The notes: a model not told the origin generated them from the letters alone. 64,000 nucleotides of DNA from an uncultured Sphingobacteriales bacterium (GCA_937871285.1 CALMQS010000039.1:124001-188000); one strand, 5' to 3'. Counted from the stretch's first letter, positions 1 through 9,870 are shown. Made by a program: numbers and translations.

Positions 1-297
1 GCCCACCCGGTAGCTAATGCTGTTGAAAAGGGAGAAGCTGCATTCGGCATCCTTTTATGCGGTAGCGGCAATGGTGTGGCTATCACTGCCAATAAACATC
101 AGCATATACGTGCAGCTATTTGCTGGAGCGCAACCATAGCAAAGCTGGCGCGGCTGCATAACGATGCCAACATCATTTGTATACCCTGCCGTTTTGTATC
201 TGTTGAGCTTGCCCTCGAAATGATATGGAAGTTCATCCAAACGGAATTTGAAGGCGGACGCCATGCCATGAGAGTAGGCAAAATAGCCTGCATGTAA
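1..297 (+). CDS. rpiB: Ribose-5-phosphate isomerase B, 3' part (5' end outside window)
   Basis: The open frame enters from the left edge and ends at TAA 295-297, giving the last 98 residues. RpiB interconverts ribose 5-phosphate and ribulose 5-phosphate in the non-oxidative pentose phosphate pathway, in the cytoplasm. The LLCGSG motif carries the family's catalytic cysteine, ARLHND matches the conserved histidine-containing stretch, and EGGRHAMRV matches the C-terminal substrate-binding segment. About 45-50 N-terminal residues are missing because of the window edge; there is no sign of damage. It is followed by a 91-bp spacer and a peptidase gene with its own promoter-like box, so no operon is implied. 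Confidence 0.93.
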   Translation, partial: AHPVANAVEKGEAAFGILLCGSGNGVAITANKHQHIRAAICWSATIAKLARLHNDANIICIPCRFVSVELALEMIWKFIQTEFEGGRHAMRVGKIACM

Positions 298-353
298 TTA
301 TATTTACTTTACCATTTATCATAACAAACATATACCCAAATGTAATTTTCCAT

Positions 354-361
354 TATGTTTG
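354..361 (+). promoter_or_regulatory. TAnnTTTG promoter box (TATGTTTG) before the M28 peptidase
   Basis: TATGTTTG fits the Bacteroidota -7 consensus TAnnTTTG and lies 27 bp before the ATG at 389. No clear -33 TTG was found at the usual distance. A longer reading of the gene would begin inside this box, which favours the 389 start. Confidence 0.4.
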
Positions 362-388
362 GGCATATTTATTTCAAAAGACCGTAGT

Positions 389-1882
389 ATGAAAAAATTG
401 TTTTTGCTGTTTTTTATTTTATCCGCCCTGGCAGGCCAGGCTCAGCGGTATGCTAATCCCAAACCTTTTGCAAAAGACATTACCGTTGAAGATATGCAAA
501 GGCATTTATACATTATTGCAGGAGCCGGAATGGAAGGCCGGGAAACAGCTACAGAAGGACAGCGAAAAGCCGCGGCCTATATTGAAAAGGAATTCAAATT
601 GCTGGAACTGGCGCCCGGGAATAATAATAATAGCTACGAGATGTATTTTCCGGTATATGCCGATTCGTTACTAGACCTTGCTTTATCCATAAATGACACG
701 GGATTTATAGCCGGCCGGGATTTCTCGGTTAACCTTGCAGATAACAATCCCGCAAGTTTCCGTTTTTCAGAAGTTGTTTTTGCAGGATATGGCCTAAGCG
801 ATTCAACACACGATGATTACGAGGGAATAGATGTAAAAGGGAAATTAGTGATGGTGTGGTCTGAAGAGGTAGCAAGCGCTGTTCCGGCAGGTAGCCGAAG
901 AGGATTTAGCGGGTTTACCCAACAAATGGCTGCCATGAAAAACGGCGCTGCGGCGCTTTTGGTTATTAATAAGCATATTACCCCCACAGCGGTAAAAGGC
1001 AATATGTATGTAAACCGGTACCGGGAAACACAACGTATCAATACCTTTTACATCAGCGAAACCCTTGCGCAGAAAATGATAGGCCCGGGCTATGCAGCTC
1101 AAAAAACGGGTAGTAAGCCACAGGCGTATGCAGCCAATATAGCGCTCAGCTTTAATAAAGCAACCATTACCATGCAAAGCAGTAATGTGCTGGGTATTTT
1201 GGAAGGAAGCGATTTAAAAGACGAATACGTGGTACTAACTGCCCACTATGACCACCTGGGAAAAAGAGATGACACCATATGGTATGGCGCCGATGATGAT
1301 GGCTCGGGTACCGTAACCATACTGGAGCTGGCAAAGGCCTTTAAAAAAGCAAAAGCGGCAGGCAAAGGCCCCCGGAGAAGCATTTTGTTTATGACGGTAA
1401 GTGGTGAGGAAAAGGGTTTATGGGGCTCCGATTATTATTCATCGAACCCGGCCCTGCCGCTGGAAAAAACCACCGTGAATTTAAATATTGACATGATCGG
1501 GCGTATAGATCCCAGCCGCAAGCACGGAAATTCTGCCAATTATATTTATATAGTGGGTGATGATAAGCTCAGTTCGGACCTGAAACCCATCAGCGAGGCC
1601 GTTAATAAAAAATACAGCAAACTGGAACTGGATTATAAATACAATGATCCGAAAGATCCCGAAAGGATATATTATCGCAGTGATCACTATAATTTTGCCA
1701 AAAAAGGGGTGCCTGTTATCTTTTACTTCAGCGGACTGCATCCCGATTATCATAAACCTTCCGATACTCCGGACAAGATCAATTACCACCTGATGCAAAA
1801 AAGAGCGCAACTGATATTTTTTACTGCATGGGATATGGCAAACAGAAATGGCATGCTAAAACGTGATATCCCCTTACAATAA
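389..1882 (+). CDS. Exported M28-family zinc metallopeptidase (aminopeptidase type)
   Basis: The 497-residue product has a cleavable signal peptide (MKKLFLLFFILSALAGQAQ), so it should act in the periplasm or outside the cell. Starting at ATG 389 puts the signal peptide at the N-terminus; the frame upstream runs into a promoter-like box. A PA-like insert occupies roughly residues 120-260. The M28 di-zinc site is visible: HYDHLG (about 284), GADDDGSG (about 300), SGEEKG with the catalytic and metal glutamates (about 341), NIDMIGR (about 366) and the last histidine in the SDHYNFAKKG to HPDYHKPSDT segment (about 430-450). The family removes N-terminal residues from peptides; the substrate cannot be told from sequence. 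It is monocistronic. Confidence 0.9.
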   Translation: MKKLFLLFFILSALAGQAQRYANPKPFAKDITVEDMQRHLYIIAGAGMEGRETATEGQRKAAAYIEKEFKLLELAPGNNNNSYEMYFPVYADSLLDLALSINDTGFIAGRDFSVNLADNNPASFRFSEVVFAGYGLSDSTHDDYEGIDVKGKLVMVWSEEVASAVPAGSRRGFSGFTQQMAAMKNGAAALLVINKHITPTAVKGNMYVNRYRETQRINTFYISETLAQKMIGPGYAAQKTGSKPQAYAANIALSFNKATITMQSSNVLGILEGSDLKDEYVVLTAHYDHLGKRDDTIWYGADDDGSGTVTILELAKAFKKAKAAGKGPRRSILFMTVSGEEKGLWGSDYYSSNPALPLEKTTVNLNIDMIGRIDPSRKHGNSANYIYIVGDDKLSSDLKPISEAVNKKYSKLELDYKYNDPKDPERIYYRSDHYNFAKKGVPVIFYFSGLHPDYHKPSDTPDKINYHLMQKRAQLIFFTAWDMANRNGMLKRDIPLQ

Positions 1883-2058
1883 GGAAGGATAAAACAATTC
1901 ATAACAAAGTAAGAAACCATTCCATCCCGTAAGAAGGATATATAAATAACCGCCTATTTGTAAATAATTGTGTTAAAACAATTGGGCTTTCTTTTGGGAG
2001 TATTGCGTTTTTACGTTATTTTGTTTTAAAAATGAATGGGAAAGCGCAACAACCCTCC

Positions 2059-2078
2059 CCTGCCTGCCGGCAGGCAGG
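2059..2078. repeat. 20-bp perfect palindrome, REP-like
   Basis: CCTGCCTGCCGGCAGGCAGG is its own reverse complement. Variants of the same CCTGCC/GGCAGG theme occur at 21838-21852 and 35645-35667, both in spacers. It lies just upstream of the likely true start of the next gene, so it is extragenic rather than coding. Confidence 0.75.
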
Positions 2079-2113
2079 TTCCCCTCCCCGGACAATCTGT
2101 GCCACGCTGGAAA

Positions 2114-2467
2114 ATGGATGAAAATAAAACCAGGAATACTATTTTAGATACTTTATGCCTGCTTATTGCAGGTGAGATCATTTCTATATTAGCCGGTAAA
2201 AATTTTTCATGGGCGGTTACTGTTGTTACCGCAATTGAAGTGGCTCTTTTTATTATACTCGCATTTTTAGCAAAAAGAAATCCCTATCCCTCTATTTTGT
2301 CTGCGCTGGTTTTGTTTATTATTATTTCTATTATTACAGCAGCGCTTAAACCCACCTACCTTGGTGGCAGCATTATCATCAAAATTTTCATCCTTATTTA
2401 CCTGGTGCGGGCCATATCCGATGCAAGGGAATTGCAGGCTTTTAAGAAAGGGAAGCTGCAAAAATAA
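2114..2467 (+). CDS. Small integral membrane protein, function unknown
   Basis: The product is 117 residues from ATG 2114 (MDENKTRNT...). A longer frame from 2036 would translate the palindromic repeat at 2059-2078, so the internal ATG is preferred. Hydrophobic stretches near residues 10-25, 35-55, 60-80 and 85-100 suggest three or four membrane helices, followed by a basic tail (ELQAFKKGKLQK). I do not recognise the family with certainty; such short multi-helix proteins are common as unnamed genes in Bacteroidota. It stands alone between the M28 peptidase and the convergent nagB. Confidence 0.65.
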   Translation: MDENKTRNTILDTLCLLIAGEIISILAGKNFSWAVTVVTAIEVALFIILAFLAKRNPYPSILSALVLFIIISIITAALKPTYLGGSIIIKIFILIYLVRAISDARELQAFKKGKLQK

Positions 2468-2584
2468 CTCACGTGCGTTTTGCGTGTTTAAAAGTGATGA
2501 TCAGCAAGTTGTTATAACCTCTTCCAATATTTGACCAAACTCATGTTAACTACGTCCGGCCCCTGCTGCTACTGTATGAACAGG

Positions 2585-3310
2585 CTACACGAGCATAGCC
2601 GCCGCTTCTTCATCAAGCATTACCATACTATTTGTGTGCTGCCGTATAATGCTTGCCGGTAACGCATTGGTGATCTCATCTTCGAGGGCTTTTTGCATGA
2701 TCCCGGCCTTTTTATTTCCATTTGCAAGGAGCAATACTTTTTTACTTTCCATAAGATGTTTTAATCCAAGTGTAATACCCTGATGGAGCCTGGTGGCTTC
2801 TTTAAAATATTTTTGTCCAATCTCAGTAGTGGTTTCATCCAAGCGGGCTATATGCGAATACAGGTCAAAAGAAATACCCGGTTCATTAAAACCAATATGC
2901 CCGTTCATTCCAACGCCCACAAGCATCAGGTCTATACCGCCATTTTCAAAGATCACCCTATCCATTGCGGCGCATTCCCGGAGCAGGTTTTCAGATAAGG
3001 CGTTAAACAAATGAATACGCGAAGGCGAAAAATTCAGGTGCTTTAACACATGCTTCCTGAAAAAAAAGGCGCAGCTTCCTTCATTACCGGGAGGGATGCC
3101 CACCCATTCATCTAACCCGATGAAAGTGCAGGATGAAAAATCAATATCTTCTGCTTTTGCTTTTTGCACAAGCAGTTCGCAGGTAAGCAATGGCGTGCTT
3201 CCCGAAGCCAGGCACAATACAGCATCCGGCTTACGTTTTACCACTGCAATAATTTCGTCTGCCGCCTGTTGTGATAAGGCATTGTAGTCTTTAAAAATGA
3301 TAAGCTGCAT
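2585..3310 (-). CDS. nagB: Glucosamine-6-phosphate deaminase
   Basis: The 241-residue protein converts glucosamine 6-phosphate to fructose 6-phosphate plus ammonia, the step after NagA in amino-sugar catabolism. Family motifs in order are LASGSTP (34-40), FIGLDEWVG with the active-site aspartate (63-71), and GVGMNGHIGFNEPG near residue 135. The length matches the short NagB form, as in Bacillus subtilis, which lacks the C-terminal extension of the allosteric E. coli enzyme. nagA is about 29 kb away in this window, so the two do not form an operon. A near-consensus box, TACCTTTA on the minus strand (3317-3324), sits just upstream of the ATG. Confidence 0.93.
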   Translation of the reverse strand: MQLIIFKDYNALSQQAADEIIAVVKRKPDAVLCLASGSTPLLTCELLVQKAKAEDIDFSSCTFIGLDEWVGIPPGNEGSCAFFFRKHVLKHLNFSPSRIHLFNALSENLLRECAAMDRVIFENGGIDLMLVGVGMNGHIGFNEPGISFDLYSHIARLDETTTEIGQKYFKEATRLHQGITLGLKHLMESKKVLLLANGNKKAGIMQKALEDEITNALPASIIRQHTNSMVMLDEEAAAMLV

Positions 3311-3372
3311 ATCCTGTAAAGGTATTCATGATACGGTAAAAATAAAAAACAGGGTTTAACGATGGCCGCTAC

Positions 3373-3391
3373 ACGAAGTTTCAAACTTCGT
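3373..3391. repeat. 19-bp palindrome (ACGAAGTTT/AAACTTCGT) in the nagB-typA spacer
   Basis: Nine-base arms ACGAAGTTT and AAACTTCGT flank one central C. The spacer goes on with a second CTACACGA block at 3433-3440, which repeats the start of the element (CTACACGA at 3369-3376). It looks like a REP-type extragenic element; no function can be assigned. Confidence 0.6.
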
Positions 3392-3439
3392 ATCCGTTAT
3401 ATTCTCCCGGCACTCCGTCCCGAAAAATACAGCTACACG

Positions 3440-3470
3440 AAAAAAGGCCGATCCTCCCGAACCAGCCTTT
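3440..3470 (-). terminator. Rho-independent terminator after typA
   Basis: Read on the minus strand, AAAGGC and GCCTTT form the stem ends of a hairpin that runs directly into a run of T. It begins 21 bp after the typA stop codon, the expected place. Confidence 0.6.
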
Positions 3471-3490
3471 CAAAAAAATGTTCCCCGCTT

Positions 3491-5302
3491 TTACGCTTCC
3501 TGCACGCTCAGCTTTTTGGATTGCTTTTTACGTTCCTCTTCATCCAATATCACTTTGCGCATGCGGATATGATTGGGCGTAACCTCAATACATTCGTCGT
3601 GCTGGATGTATTCCATGCATTCTTCCAGCGACATGATGGTTTTAGGCGCTATGCGGGTAGCGTCATCGCTGCCGCTGGCACGGTGGTTGGTGAGCTTTTT
3701 ACCTTCTGTGGCATTCACTACCAAATCGCCCGGTTTAATATGTTCCGCAATAATTTGCCCGGCATACACGTCTTCTCCCGGATCTACGAAAAAGGTTCCG
3801 CGATCCTGTAATTTATCAATAGAATAGCCGGTGGTTTTATCCTGGTTCTTCGACAACAATACACCGTTATTCCTTCCCGGAATAGGGCCTTTCCATGGCT
3901 TGTATTCGTTGAAGCGGTGCGCCATTACAGCTTCACCTGTGGTTGCCGTTAATAGTTGTGTACGCAGTCCTATCAGTCCGCGTGAAGGGATTTCAAACTC
4001 CAGGTGCTGCATATTGCCCTTTGTTTCCATTACCAGCATTTCACCCTTACGGCGTGATACCAGGTCAATGGCCTTACTGGCAAATGCTTCAGGTACATCC
4101 ACCACTAAAATTTCATAAGGCTCACATTTTTTCCCATCAATCACTTTTACAATTACCTGCGGCTGTCCTACTGTTAATTCATAGCCTTCCCGGCGCATGG
4201 TTTCTATTAATATACCTAAGTGCAGTATCCCGCGGCCGTATACCATAAAGCTGTCGCCGTTATCATTATCTAAAACTTTAAGCGCCAGGTTTTTTTCCGT
4301 TTCCTTGATCAGCCTGTCGCGCAGGTGCCTGCTGGTTACAAATTTTCCATCTTTACCAAAGAAGGGAGAATTGTTGATGCTGAAAAGCATGTTCATGGTA
4401 GGCTCATCCACGCTGATCACCGGTAATGCTTCCGGAACTTCCGCATCCGCTATCGTGTCGCCGATATTAAAGTCTTCCAGTCCTACCACTGCGCAAATAT
4501 CGCCGGCTATTACTTCTGTAACTTTCTTTTTACCCAGCGATTCAAAAACATAGAGCTCTTTTACTCTCGACTTTTTGATGGAGCCGTCTGCCTGTACCAG
4601 TGCAAAAGGCTGGCCTTCCTTAATGCTGCCACGAGTTACCTTACCCACGGCTATGCGACCTAAAAAGGAGGAATAATCCAATGAAGTGATCTGCATCTGC
4701 AAGGGTCCCTCGTTTACTTTAGGTTCGGGCACATATTGTAAAATGCCATCTAATAAAGGCGTAATGTCTTCGGAAGGCGTTAAGGAATCGTTGAACCACC
4801 CGTTTTTCCCCGACCCGTAAAAAGTAGGGAAATCTAATTGCTCTTCAGTGGCATCTAAGTTAAAAAACAGTTCAAATACGGCGTCATGCACTTCATCAGG
4901 GCGGCAGTTTGCCTTATCTACCTTATTAATAATCACCATGGGCTTCAGGTTCAGTTGCAGGGCTTTCTGCAGCACAAAACGGGTTTGCGGCATGGGGCCT
5001 TCAAAAGCATCCACCAGCAACAGCACACCATCGGCCATTTTCAATACCCTTTCTACCTCCCCTCCAAAATCGGAGTGACCGGGCGTATCTATTACGTTAA
5101 TTTTTACGCCTTTATAAATAACAGAAGCATTCTTACTAAAAATAGTGATGCCTCTTTCTCTTTCCAGGTCGTTATTATCCATGATCAGTTCACCGCTTTC
5201 CTGGTTGGAGCGGAATACATTCGTTTGATGTAGGATTTTGTCAACCAATGTGGTTTTACCGTGGTCAACGTGGGCGATGATGGCTATGTTTCTTATCTGC
5301 AT
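3491..5302 (-). CDS. typA: Translational GTPase TypA/BipA
   Basis: The 603-residue product is a ribosome-binding GTPase of the elongation-factor superfamily, linked in other bacteria to 50S subunit assembly and stress or cold adaptation. The G1 loop AHVDHGKTT is at 10-18, G3 DTPGHSDFGG near 73-82 and G4 NKVDK near 127-131. The family switch and beta-barrel domains follow, then a C-terminal portion with SRGLIGLR and the basic tail EEERKKQSKK. The length is typical. It is preceded by its own promoter-like box at 5397-5404 and followed by a terminator, so it is probably transcribed alone. Confidence 0.97.
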   Translation of the reverse strand: MQIRNIAIIAHVDHGKTTLVDKILHQTNVFRSNQESGELIMDNNDLERERGITIFSKNASVIYKGVKINVIDTPGHSDFGGEVERVLKMADGVLLLVDAFEGPMPQTRFVLQKALQLNLKPMVIINKVDKANCRPDEVHDAVFELFFNLDATEEQLDFPTFYGSGKNGWFNDSLTPSEDITPLLDGILQYVPEPKVNEGPLQMQITSLDYSSFLGRIAVGKVTRGSIKEGQPFALVQADGSIKKSRVKELYVFESLGKKKVTEVIAGDICAVVGLEDFNIGDTIADAEVPEALPVISVDEPTMNMLFSINNSPFFGKDGKFVTSRHLRDRLIKETEKNLALKVLDNDNGDSFMVYGRGILHLGILIETMRREGYELTVGQPQVIVKVIDGKKCEPYEILVVDVPEAFASKAIDLVSRRKGEMLVMETKGNMQHLEFEIPSRGLIGLRTQLLTATTGEAVMAHRFNEYKPWKGPIPGRNNGVLLSKNQDKTTGYSIDKLQDRGTFFVDPGEDVYAGQIIAEHIKPGDLVVNATEGKKLTNHRASGSDDATRIAPKTIMSLEECMEYIQHDECIEVTPNHIRMRKVILDEEERKKQSKKLSVQEA

Positions 5303-5845
5303 TTTTTAAATTCTTTAACTCAGCCTTTAGAAATCAGCAACGCCCAGTGAGGCTGTATGAGACACCTAAAGCCAGATGGCTATTTTTTTGCGTGTGCAAA
5401 GGTACAACAAATCCGTGGAGCAGCATCGTTTTAACGCTTAAATATTGTTATTTTAATGTTCGCCCATTCCAGCCGCGCGGACTATCCGGAATAACCGTAT
5501 CTGATAATCCCGCCTGTTAGCCTTTCTTCTTCCTTCATTTCCTTAACTCTGGTTTGTTTATGCATACTATAATTGAGTTATTTAAAATGAAGCGGGTTCT
5601 CATTTATTTTACACCTGCAGACAAATGGGAGCCTATTTCCTAATAATCCTTTGCCATTTCTTTGTATCACTAATGCAAATAGTATGCATTGCGGTAAACC
5701 AGGTTTGATGTGATGGCATCTCTAAATCTATCTCCCTGCTTGCTCAACCGCAGGGAATCATAAATTTCAAATCAAAAATGCTTGCATCTTTTAATTAAAA
5801 GATTTAATTTAACAGTACAAACCTGAATCGTTCAACTTTTATGTG
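5303..5845. other. 543-bp spacer between typA and the CBS protein, no gene seen
   Basis: No credible ORF was found on either strand. It holds the typA promoter-like box (5397-5404), a 7-bp-stem hairpin TCCCTGC/GCAGGGA at 5733-5756 without a T run, and an AT-rich palindrome around 5788-5803. There is room for a regulatory leader, but no riboswitch class could be recognised by eye. Confidence 0.6.
5397..5404 (-). promoter_or_regulatory. TAnnTTTG promoter box (TACCTTTG) for typA
   Basis: On the minus strand the sequence reads TACCTTTG, an exact match to TAnnTTTG, 94 bp before the typA ATG. No good -33 TTG partner was found. Confidence 0.45.
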
Positions 5846-6277
5846 ATGGATACTGTTAAACATATCCTGCAGCTAAAAGGAAATCTGGTGTATACCGTGT
5901 GTCCGGATACTTCTGTGTATGAAGCGCTGGAGCTATTAGAAGAGAAGAACCTCGGCTCGCTGGTTGTGGTGGAAGATGACGGAAAACTTCATGGTATATT
6001 TACAGAGCGCGATTACTCCCGTAAAGTTATTCTAAAGGGACGTTCTTCCAAAGAAACCCTGGTTCGGGACATTATGACCGAAAGTCCCATATATGTTACT
6101 CCTGAAACAGAGATCAATGATTGTATGAAGCTGATGACCCAAAAGTTCATCCGCCATTTGCCTGTGCTTGAGCATGGTAAGTTAATTGGCCTGGTATCTA
6201 TTGGCGACCTGGTGAATTATATCATCAATCAAAAGGATTTTATTATTGAAAATCTTGAGCATTATATTTCAAGTTAA
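5846..6277 (+). CDS. Stand-alone two-CBS-domain protein
   Basis: The 143-residue product consists of two CBS modules (about 10-65 and 75-135) with the typical GSLVVVEDDGKLHGIFTERD pattern between strands and DIMTESPIYVTPETEI starting the second module. CBS pairs bind adenine nucleotides such as AMP, ATP or NAD and act as energy sensors; the partner is not evident. GTG at 5843 could add one residue, but ATG at 5846 is the simpler start. It stands 190 bp before the complex I operon in the same direction; whether it is co-transcribed is unknown. Confidence 0.87.
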   Translation: MDTVKHILQLKGNLVYTVCPDTSVYEALELLEEKNLGSLVVVEDDGKLHGIFTERDYSRKVILKGRSSKETLVRDIMTESPIYVTPETEINDCMKLMTQKFIRHLPVLEHGKLIGLVSIGDLVNYIINQKDFIIENLEHYISS

Positions 6278-6467
6278 GACAGTTAAGTATATAAAGGAAC
6301 GAACCCAAATTTTCGCTGCATTTTAAATGGTATCGGTAATCTCTTCCCCCAAAAAGCAGGATGGCGGGAAGCAAGCAGCGTAAAATCCGGAGATACGTTC
6401 ATATCCTTCCCCTAACGCGGCAAATCCGGGCCTTATAGCACTCTTCACATGTGACTAATAATATATT

Positions 6468-6899
6468 ATGCCGGAGCATACGCTATATAATATACCGTTA
6501 TGGCCTTTATTCCTGTATGCGGGAATAGTAATCCTTTTGCTGGGCTTAATACTTACGTTGTCCTATATATTAGGCCAACATCATAAAGACAGGGAAACGG
6601 ATAAGCCCTATGAAGGAGGTATTGAGCAAACGGGATCTGCCCGGCTTCGCTTCTCAGCGCAATTTTACCTGGTAGCCATGCTCTTCGTGATCTTTGATAT
6701 TGAAGCGGTATTTATTATGTTATGGGCCGTGGGGTTTTACGAACTGGGCTGGCCCGGCTACATCGGTGCTTCCATATTTATAGCGCAACTGGTAGTGGTA
6801 TTGATTTACGAATGGGGAACAGGAGCGCTGGATATTGGTATCAACGGAAAGAAATTGTTAAAGGCAATGCAATACAGGAAATTAAACAGCAACCAATGA
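6468..6899 (+). CDS. nuoA: NADH-quinone oxidoreductase subunit A
   Basis: The 143-residue membrane subunit is the first gene of the complex I operon. It has three predicted helices (about 12-33, 66-88, 95-118). The segment around [17 protein letters not shown] followed by [15 protein letters not shown] is the conserved NuoA loop and second helix, including the acidic residues at the quinone-tunnel end of the membrane arm. The GSARLR variant is, from memory, like the E. coli subgroup rather than the usual Bacteroidota one. Its stop codon overlaps the nuoB start (ATGA at 6896), so translation is probably coupled. Confidence 0.95.
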   Translation: MPEHTLYNIPLWPLFLYAGIVILLLGLILTLSYILGQHHKDRETDKPYEGGIEQTGSARLRFSAQFYLVAMLFVIFDIEAVFIMLWAVGFYELGWPGYIGASIFIAQLVVVLIYEWGTGALDIGINGKKLLKAMQYRKLNSNQ

Positions 6900-7534
6900 A
6901 ATGGTGGGTAAGCAAAGCAGGCGATACAACAGGTAATATTTCCGGTTCGGGAACGATGGAAGAAGCCGTGAGCAAAAGCATTATGCTTACCTCATTGCAG
7001 GACCTGGTAGCATGGGGCCGCAAAAATTCAATGTGGCCTTTTCATTTTGGATTGAGTTGCTGTTTTGTAGAAATGGCAACCAGCATAACCAGCAAATACG
7101 ATGTGGCCCGTTTTGGTGCGGAAGTGATCCGGGGCACACCACGTGAAGCTGACGTTATGGTGATTGCAGGAACAGTATTTATAAAAATGGTTCCCATCAT
7201 TAAACGCCTGCATGAGCAAATGATGGAACCGCGATGGGTGATTTCAATGGGCAGTTGCGCTAATAGCGGGGGGATGTATGATATATACAGCGTGGTGCAG
7301 GGGGTAGATAAATTTTTACCGGTTGATGTATATGTGCCGGGCTGTCCGCCCCGGCCGGATGCTTTTATGCAGGGATTGTTATTACTTGCCGATGCAGTAG
7401 GAAAAGAGAAACGGCCGTTAAGCTGGGTAATAGGAGAGCAGGGTGTTGTTAAACCGCAGCTTACTTCAATGAAAGATCGGAAAAGAGAAGAAAGAATGAA
7501 TACCATACAATTCAGGGGCATTGATGAAGTGTAG
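6896..7534 (+). CDS. nuoB: NADH-quinone oxidoreductase subunit B
   Basis: The 212-residue subunit carries the terminal [4Fe-4S] cluster N2 beside the quinone site. The four cluster cysteines are visible: the CC pair in GLSCCFVEM, one in MGSCANSGG and one in VPGCPPRPD. Starting at ATG 6896 (MKWWVSK) overlaps the nuoA stop by 4 bp; the open frame continues upstream inside nuoA but has no reason to be used. The C-terminal extension after [10 protein letters not shown] is basic and ends 39 bp before the nuoCD ATG. Confidence 0.95.
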   Translation: MKWWVSKAGDTTGNISGSGTMEEAVSKSIMLTSLQDLVAWGRKNSMWPFHFGLSCCFVEMATSITSKYDVARFGAEVIRGTPREADVMVIAGTVFIKMVPIIKRLHEQMMEPRWVISMGSCANSGGMYDIYSVVQGVDKFLPVDVYVPGCPPRPDAFMQGLLLLADAVGKEKRPLSWVIGEQGVVKPQLTSMKDRKREERMNTIQFRGIDEV

Positions 7535-7573
7535 CAGGAATTATTGTACAACAGGAATAAAACCACAAACTGC

Positions 7574-9322
7574 ATGCGGTTTGCCAATAGCATACTACAG
7601 CATCTGCAGGATCATTTCAATGCGGATGTGCTTCAGCAGCAAGTCACTGCTGATGAAATACCCACAGTTTGGGTGGCTAAGGAAAAGATCGTACCCGTAA
7701 TACAATACCTCAAATCAGATCCGCACCAGTCTTTCTCCTTTCTGTATGATCTCTGTGGCATAGATGAACGCAACAGAACAAAAAAAACAACTGCCCCGCC
7801 TTCAGATTTTACGGTTGTTTATCACTTGTTTTCATACAGCAAAAATCATTTTATCCGGATTAAAGTGGCATTGCTGGGCGCATATCCCTCCCTCCCATCC
7901 GTAACTTCTGTATATAAAAATGCCAACTGGTACGAAAGGGAAGTATATGATATGTTTGGCATCCGCTTCGAAGGTCATCCCCACCTGCAACGCATTCTTA
8001 TGCCCCATACCTGGAAGGGATATCCGCTGCGTAAAGAGCACCCGGCAAGGGCAACCGAAATGGGGCCCTACCAGTTGTGGGATGAAAAGCAGGACATTGA
8101 GCAGGAAGCATTGCGGTTTAAGCCCGAAGAATGGGGCATGCAGCGCGAAAGCGACGATGCCGACTTCATGTTCCTGAATATAGGGCCCCAGCATCCGGGC
8201 ACGCATGGCGTGCTGCGCATTGTATTGCAGTTAGACGGGGAAGATATTGTTGACGCCGTTCCGGAAATTGGCTTCCACCACCGCGGCGCCGAAAAAATGG
8301 GCGAAAGGCAGAGCTGGCATACCTATATTCCTTATACAGACCGGGTAGACTACCTCGGTGGCGTGATGAATAACCTGGCATACCTGCTGGCGGTTGAAAA
8401 GCTGGCAGGCATTGAAGTGCCCGACCGGGTGAAAGTGATAAGGGTAATGCTGTGCGAGCTATTCCGTATCGCCAGCCACCTGGTATGGTTTGGCACTTTT
8501 GCGCAGGATGTGGGGCAGCTATCGCCGGTATTTTACATGTTCACCGACCGTGAAAAAATTTTCGACATCATTGAAGCGATCTGCGGCGGCCGGATGCACC
8601 CTAACTGGTTCCGCATTGGCGGAGTATCGCAAGACCTTCCCAAAGGGTGGCAGCAGTTAGTGCAATCCTTTGTTGATCATTTCCCCAAACAATTAAAAGA
8701 ATACAATAATATGGTGATGCGCAACAGCATCTTCAGGGCACGCACTAAAGGCATTGGCGTATATACGCTGGAAGAAGCCATAGAATGGGGGGTAACAGGC
8801 GCAGGGCTGAGAGCCTGCGGCTTTGAGTGGGACTTCAGGAAAAAGCGGCCTTACTCGGGCTATGAGCTGTTTGATTTTGATATTCCTGTTGCGCATAATG
8901 GTGATTGTTATGACCGGTCGGTTGTGCGGGTAGAGGAAATGCGGCAAAGCCTGCGCATAATAGAACAATGCATGAACAATATGCCGGAAGGCGGTTATAA
9001 AGCAGATCATCCGCTTACCACACCGCCGGTGAAGAAACATACGATGCAGGATATTGAAACCCTGATCACCCATTTTTTGAATGTGAGCTGGGGACCCGTA
9101 ATTCCAGCCGGAGAAGCCATGAGTTGTATTGAAGCCACCAAGGGAGCCAATAGCTATTATTTAACCAGCGATGGAAGTACGGCGGCTTACCGGGTGAGGA
9201 TCAGAACCCCGTCATTTCCGCATATGCAGATGGTACCCTATATCAGTAAGGGCTATACGGTTGCCGACCTGCTTTCGATACTGGGAAGTGTTGATTTTGT
9301 GCTGGCGGATATAGACCGTTGA
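7574..9322 (+). CDS. nuoCD: NADH-quinone oxidoreductase fused subunits C and D
   Basis: The 582-residue fusion joins NuoC (about 1-190; signature [15 protein letters not shown] then YPLRKEHPA) to NuoD (about 200-582; [14 protein letters not shown], then RGAEKMGE). Together they form the peripheral-arm part that holds the quinone headgroup. The fused arrangement is known from E. coli and relatives, and the length matches those proteins. The NuoD C-terminus keeps EAPKG-like residues in modified form ([20 protein letters not shown]). ATG 7574 is chosen; an in-frame TTG at 7544 would add ten residues and cannot be excluded. Confidence 0.95.
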   Translation: MRFANSILQHLQDHFNADVLQQQVTADEIPTVWVAKEKIVPVIQYLKSDPHQSFSFLYDLCGIDERNRTKKTTAPPSDFTVVYHLFSYSKNHFIRIKVALLGAYPSLPSVTSVYKNANWYEREVYDMFGIRFEGHPHLQRILMPHTWKGYPLRKEHPARATEMGPYQLWDEKQDIEQEALRFKPEEWGMQRESDDADFMFLNIGPQHPGTHGVLRIVLQLDGEDIVDAVPEIGFHHRGAEKMGERQSWHTYIPYTDRVDYLGGVMNNLAYLLAVEKLAGIEVPDRVKVIRVMLCELFRIASHLVWFGTFAQDVGQLSPVFYMFTDREKIFDIIEAICGGRMHPNWFRIGGVSQDLPKGWQQLVQSFVDHFPKQLKEYNNMVMRNSIFRARTKGIGVYTLEEAIEWGVTGAGLRACGFEWDFRKKRPYSGYELFDFDIPVAHNGDCYDRSVVRVEEMRQSLRIIEQCMNNMPEGGYKADHPLTTPPVKKHTMQDIETLITHFLNVSWGPVIPAGEAMSCIEATKGANSYYLTSDGSTAAYRVRIRTPSFPHMQMVPYISKGYTVADLLSILGSVDFVLADIDR

Positions 9323-9330
9323 AGACGAAT

Positions 9331-9350
9331 GTGTCAATTTGAAAATGGAG
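9331..9350. repeat. Short AATTTGAAAATG-type repeat between nuoCD and nuoE
   Basis: The 68-bp junction contains CAATTTGAAAATGGAG, the same motif seen in the nuoH-nuoI and nuoJ-nuoK spacers and around 26.85-26.97 kb. Confidence 0.5.
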
Positions 9351-9390
9351 ATACTGAAAGATTTAAACCTTAACCATTGACTAATAAAAT

Positions 9391-9855
9391 ATGCTTTCGA
9401 ACGAAGAAATACAGGACATTGATCATGAAGCGGCAAAGCTGCCCTATAAACAAGCGGCGGTAATTGAGGCATTGAAGATCGTGCAGCAGCGGCGCGGCTG
9501 GATCAATGATGAAAGCGTACGTGACATTGCGGAATGCCTTGAAATGAGCCCTGCCGAAGTAGACAGTGTAGCCACCTTTTATAATCTCATCTTCCGTAAG
9601 CCGGTGGGGCGGCATGTTATCCTGCTATGCGACAGTATTTCCTGCTACGTGATGGGATATAAAAATATATATGAAGCATTACAGCAGAAGCTAAAAATAA
9701 AATTTGGAGAAACAACCGCTGATCATCGCTTTACCCTGCTGCCCAATGCATGCCTGGGTTGCTGTGATCATGCGCCGGCGTTAATGATTAACGGAAACCT
9801 GTATAAAGATATTAGCATTGAAGCATTAGACAGCATATTATCGGAATATAACTGA
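9391..9855 (+). CDS. nuoE: NADH-quinone oxidoreductase subunit E
   Basis: The 154-residue protein is the thioredoxin-like [2Fe-2S] subunit (cluster N1a) of the NADH-dehydrogenase module. The ligand cysteines lie in LLCDSISCYVMG and PNACLGCCDHAPA. The N-terminal helical part (KQAAVIEALKIVQQRRGWI) matches the family consensus. Together with NuoF and NuoG it makes the complex able to use NADH; many bacterial complex I operons lack these three genes, so their presence fixes the electron donor. It ends 15 bp before nuoF. Confidence 0.95.
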   Translation: MLSNEEIQDIDHEAAKLPYKQAAVIEALKIVQQRRGWINDESVRDIAECLEMSPAEVDSVATFYNLIFRKPVGRHVILLCDSISCYVMGYKNIYEALQQKLKIKFGETTADHRFTLLPNACLGCCDHAPALMINGNLYKDISIEALDSILSEYN

Positions 9856-9870
9856 TCAAAATTTTATTCA

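Noticed and set aside
2036..2113. N-terminal extension of the small membrane protein
   Set aside because: It would translate the CCTGCCTGCCGGCAGGCAGG palindrome (PLPAGRQVPLPGQ); the ATG at 2114 gives a cleaner protein.
3362..3811. 149-codon plus-strand ORF antisense to typA
   Set aside because: It begins in the palindromic repeat and then follows the reverse strand of the typA C-terminus.
5733..5756. Hairpin TCCCTGC/GCAGGGA as a terminator
   Set aside because: No T run follows on either strand and no gene ends nearby.
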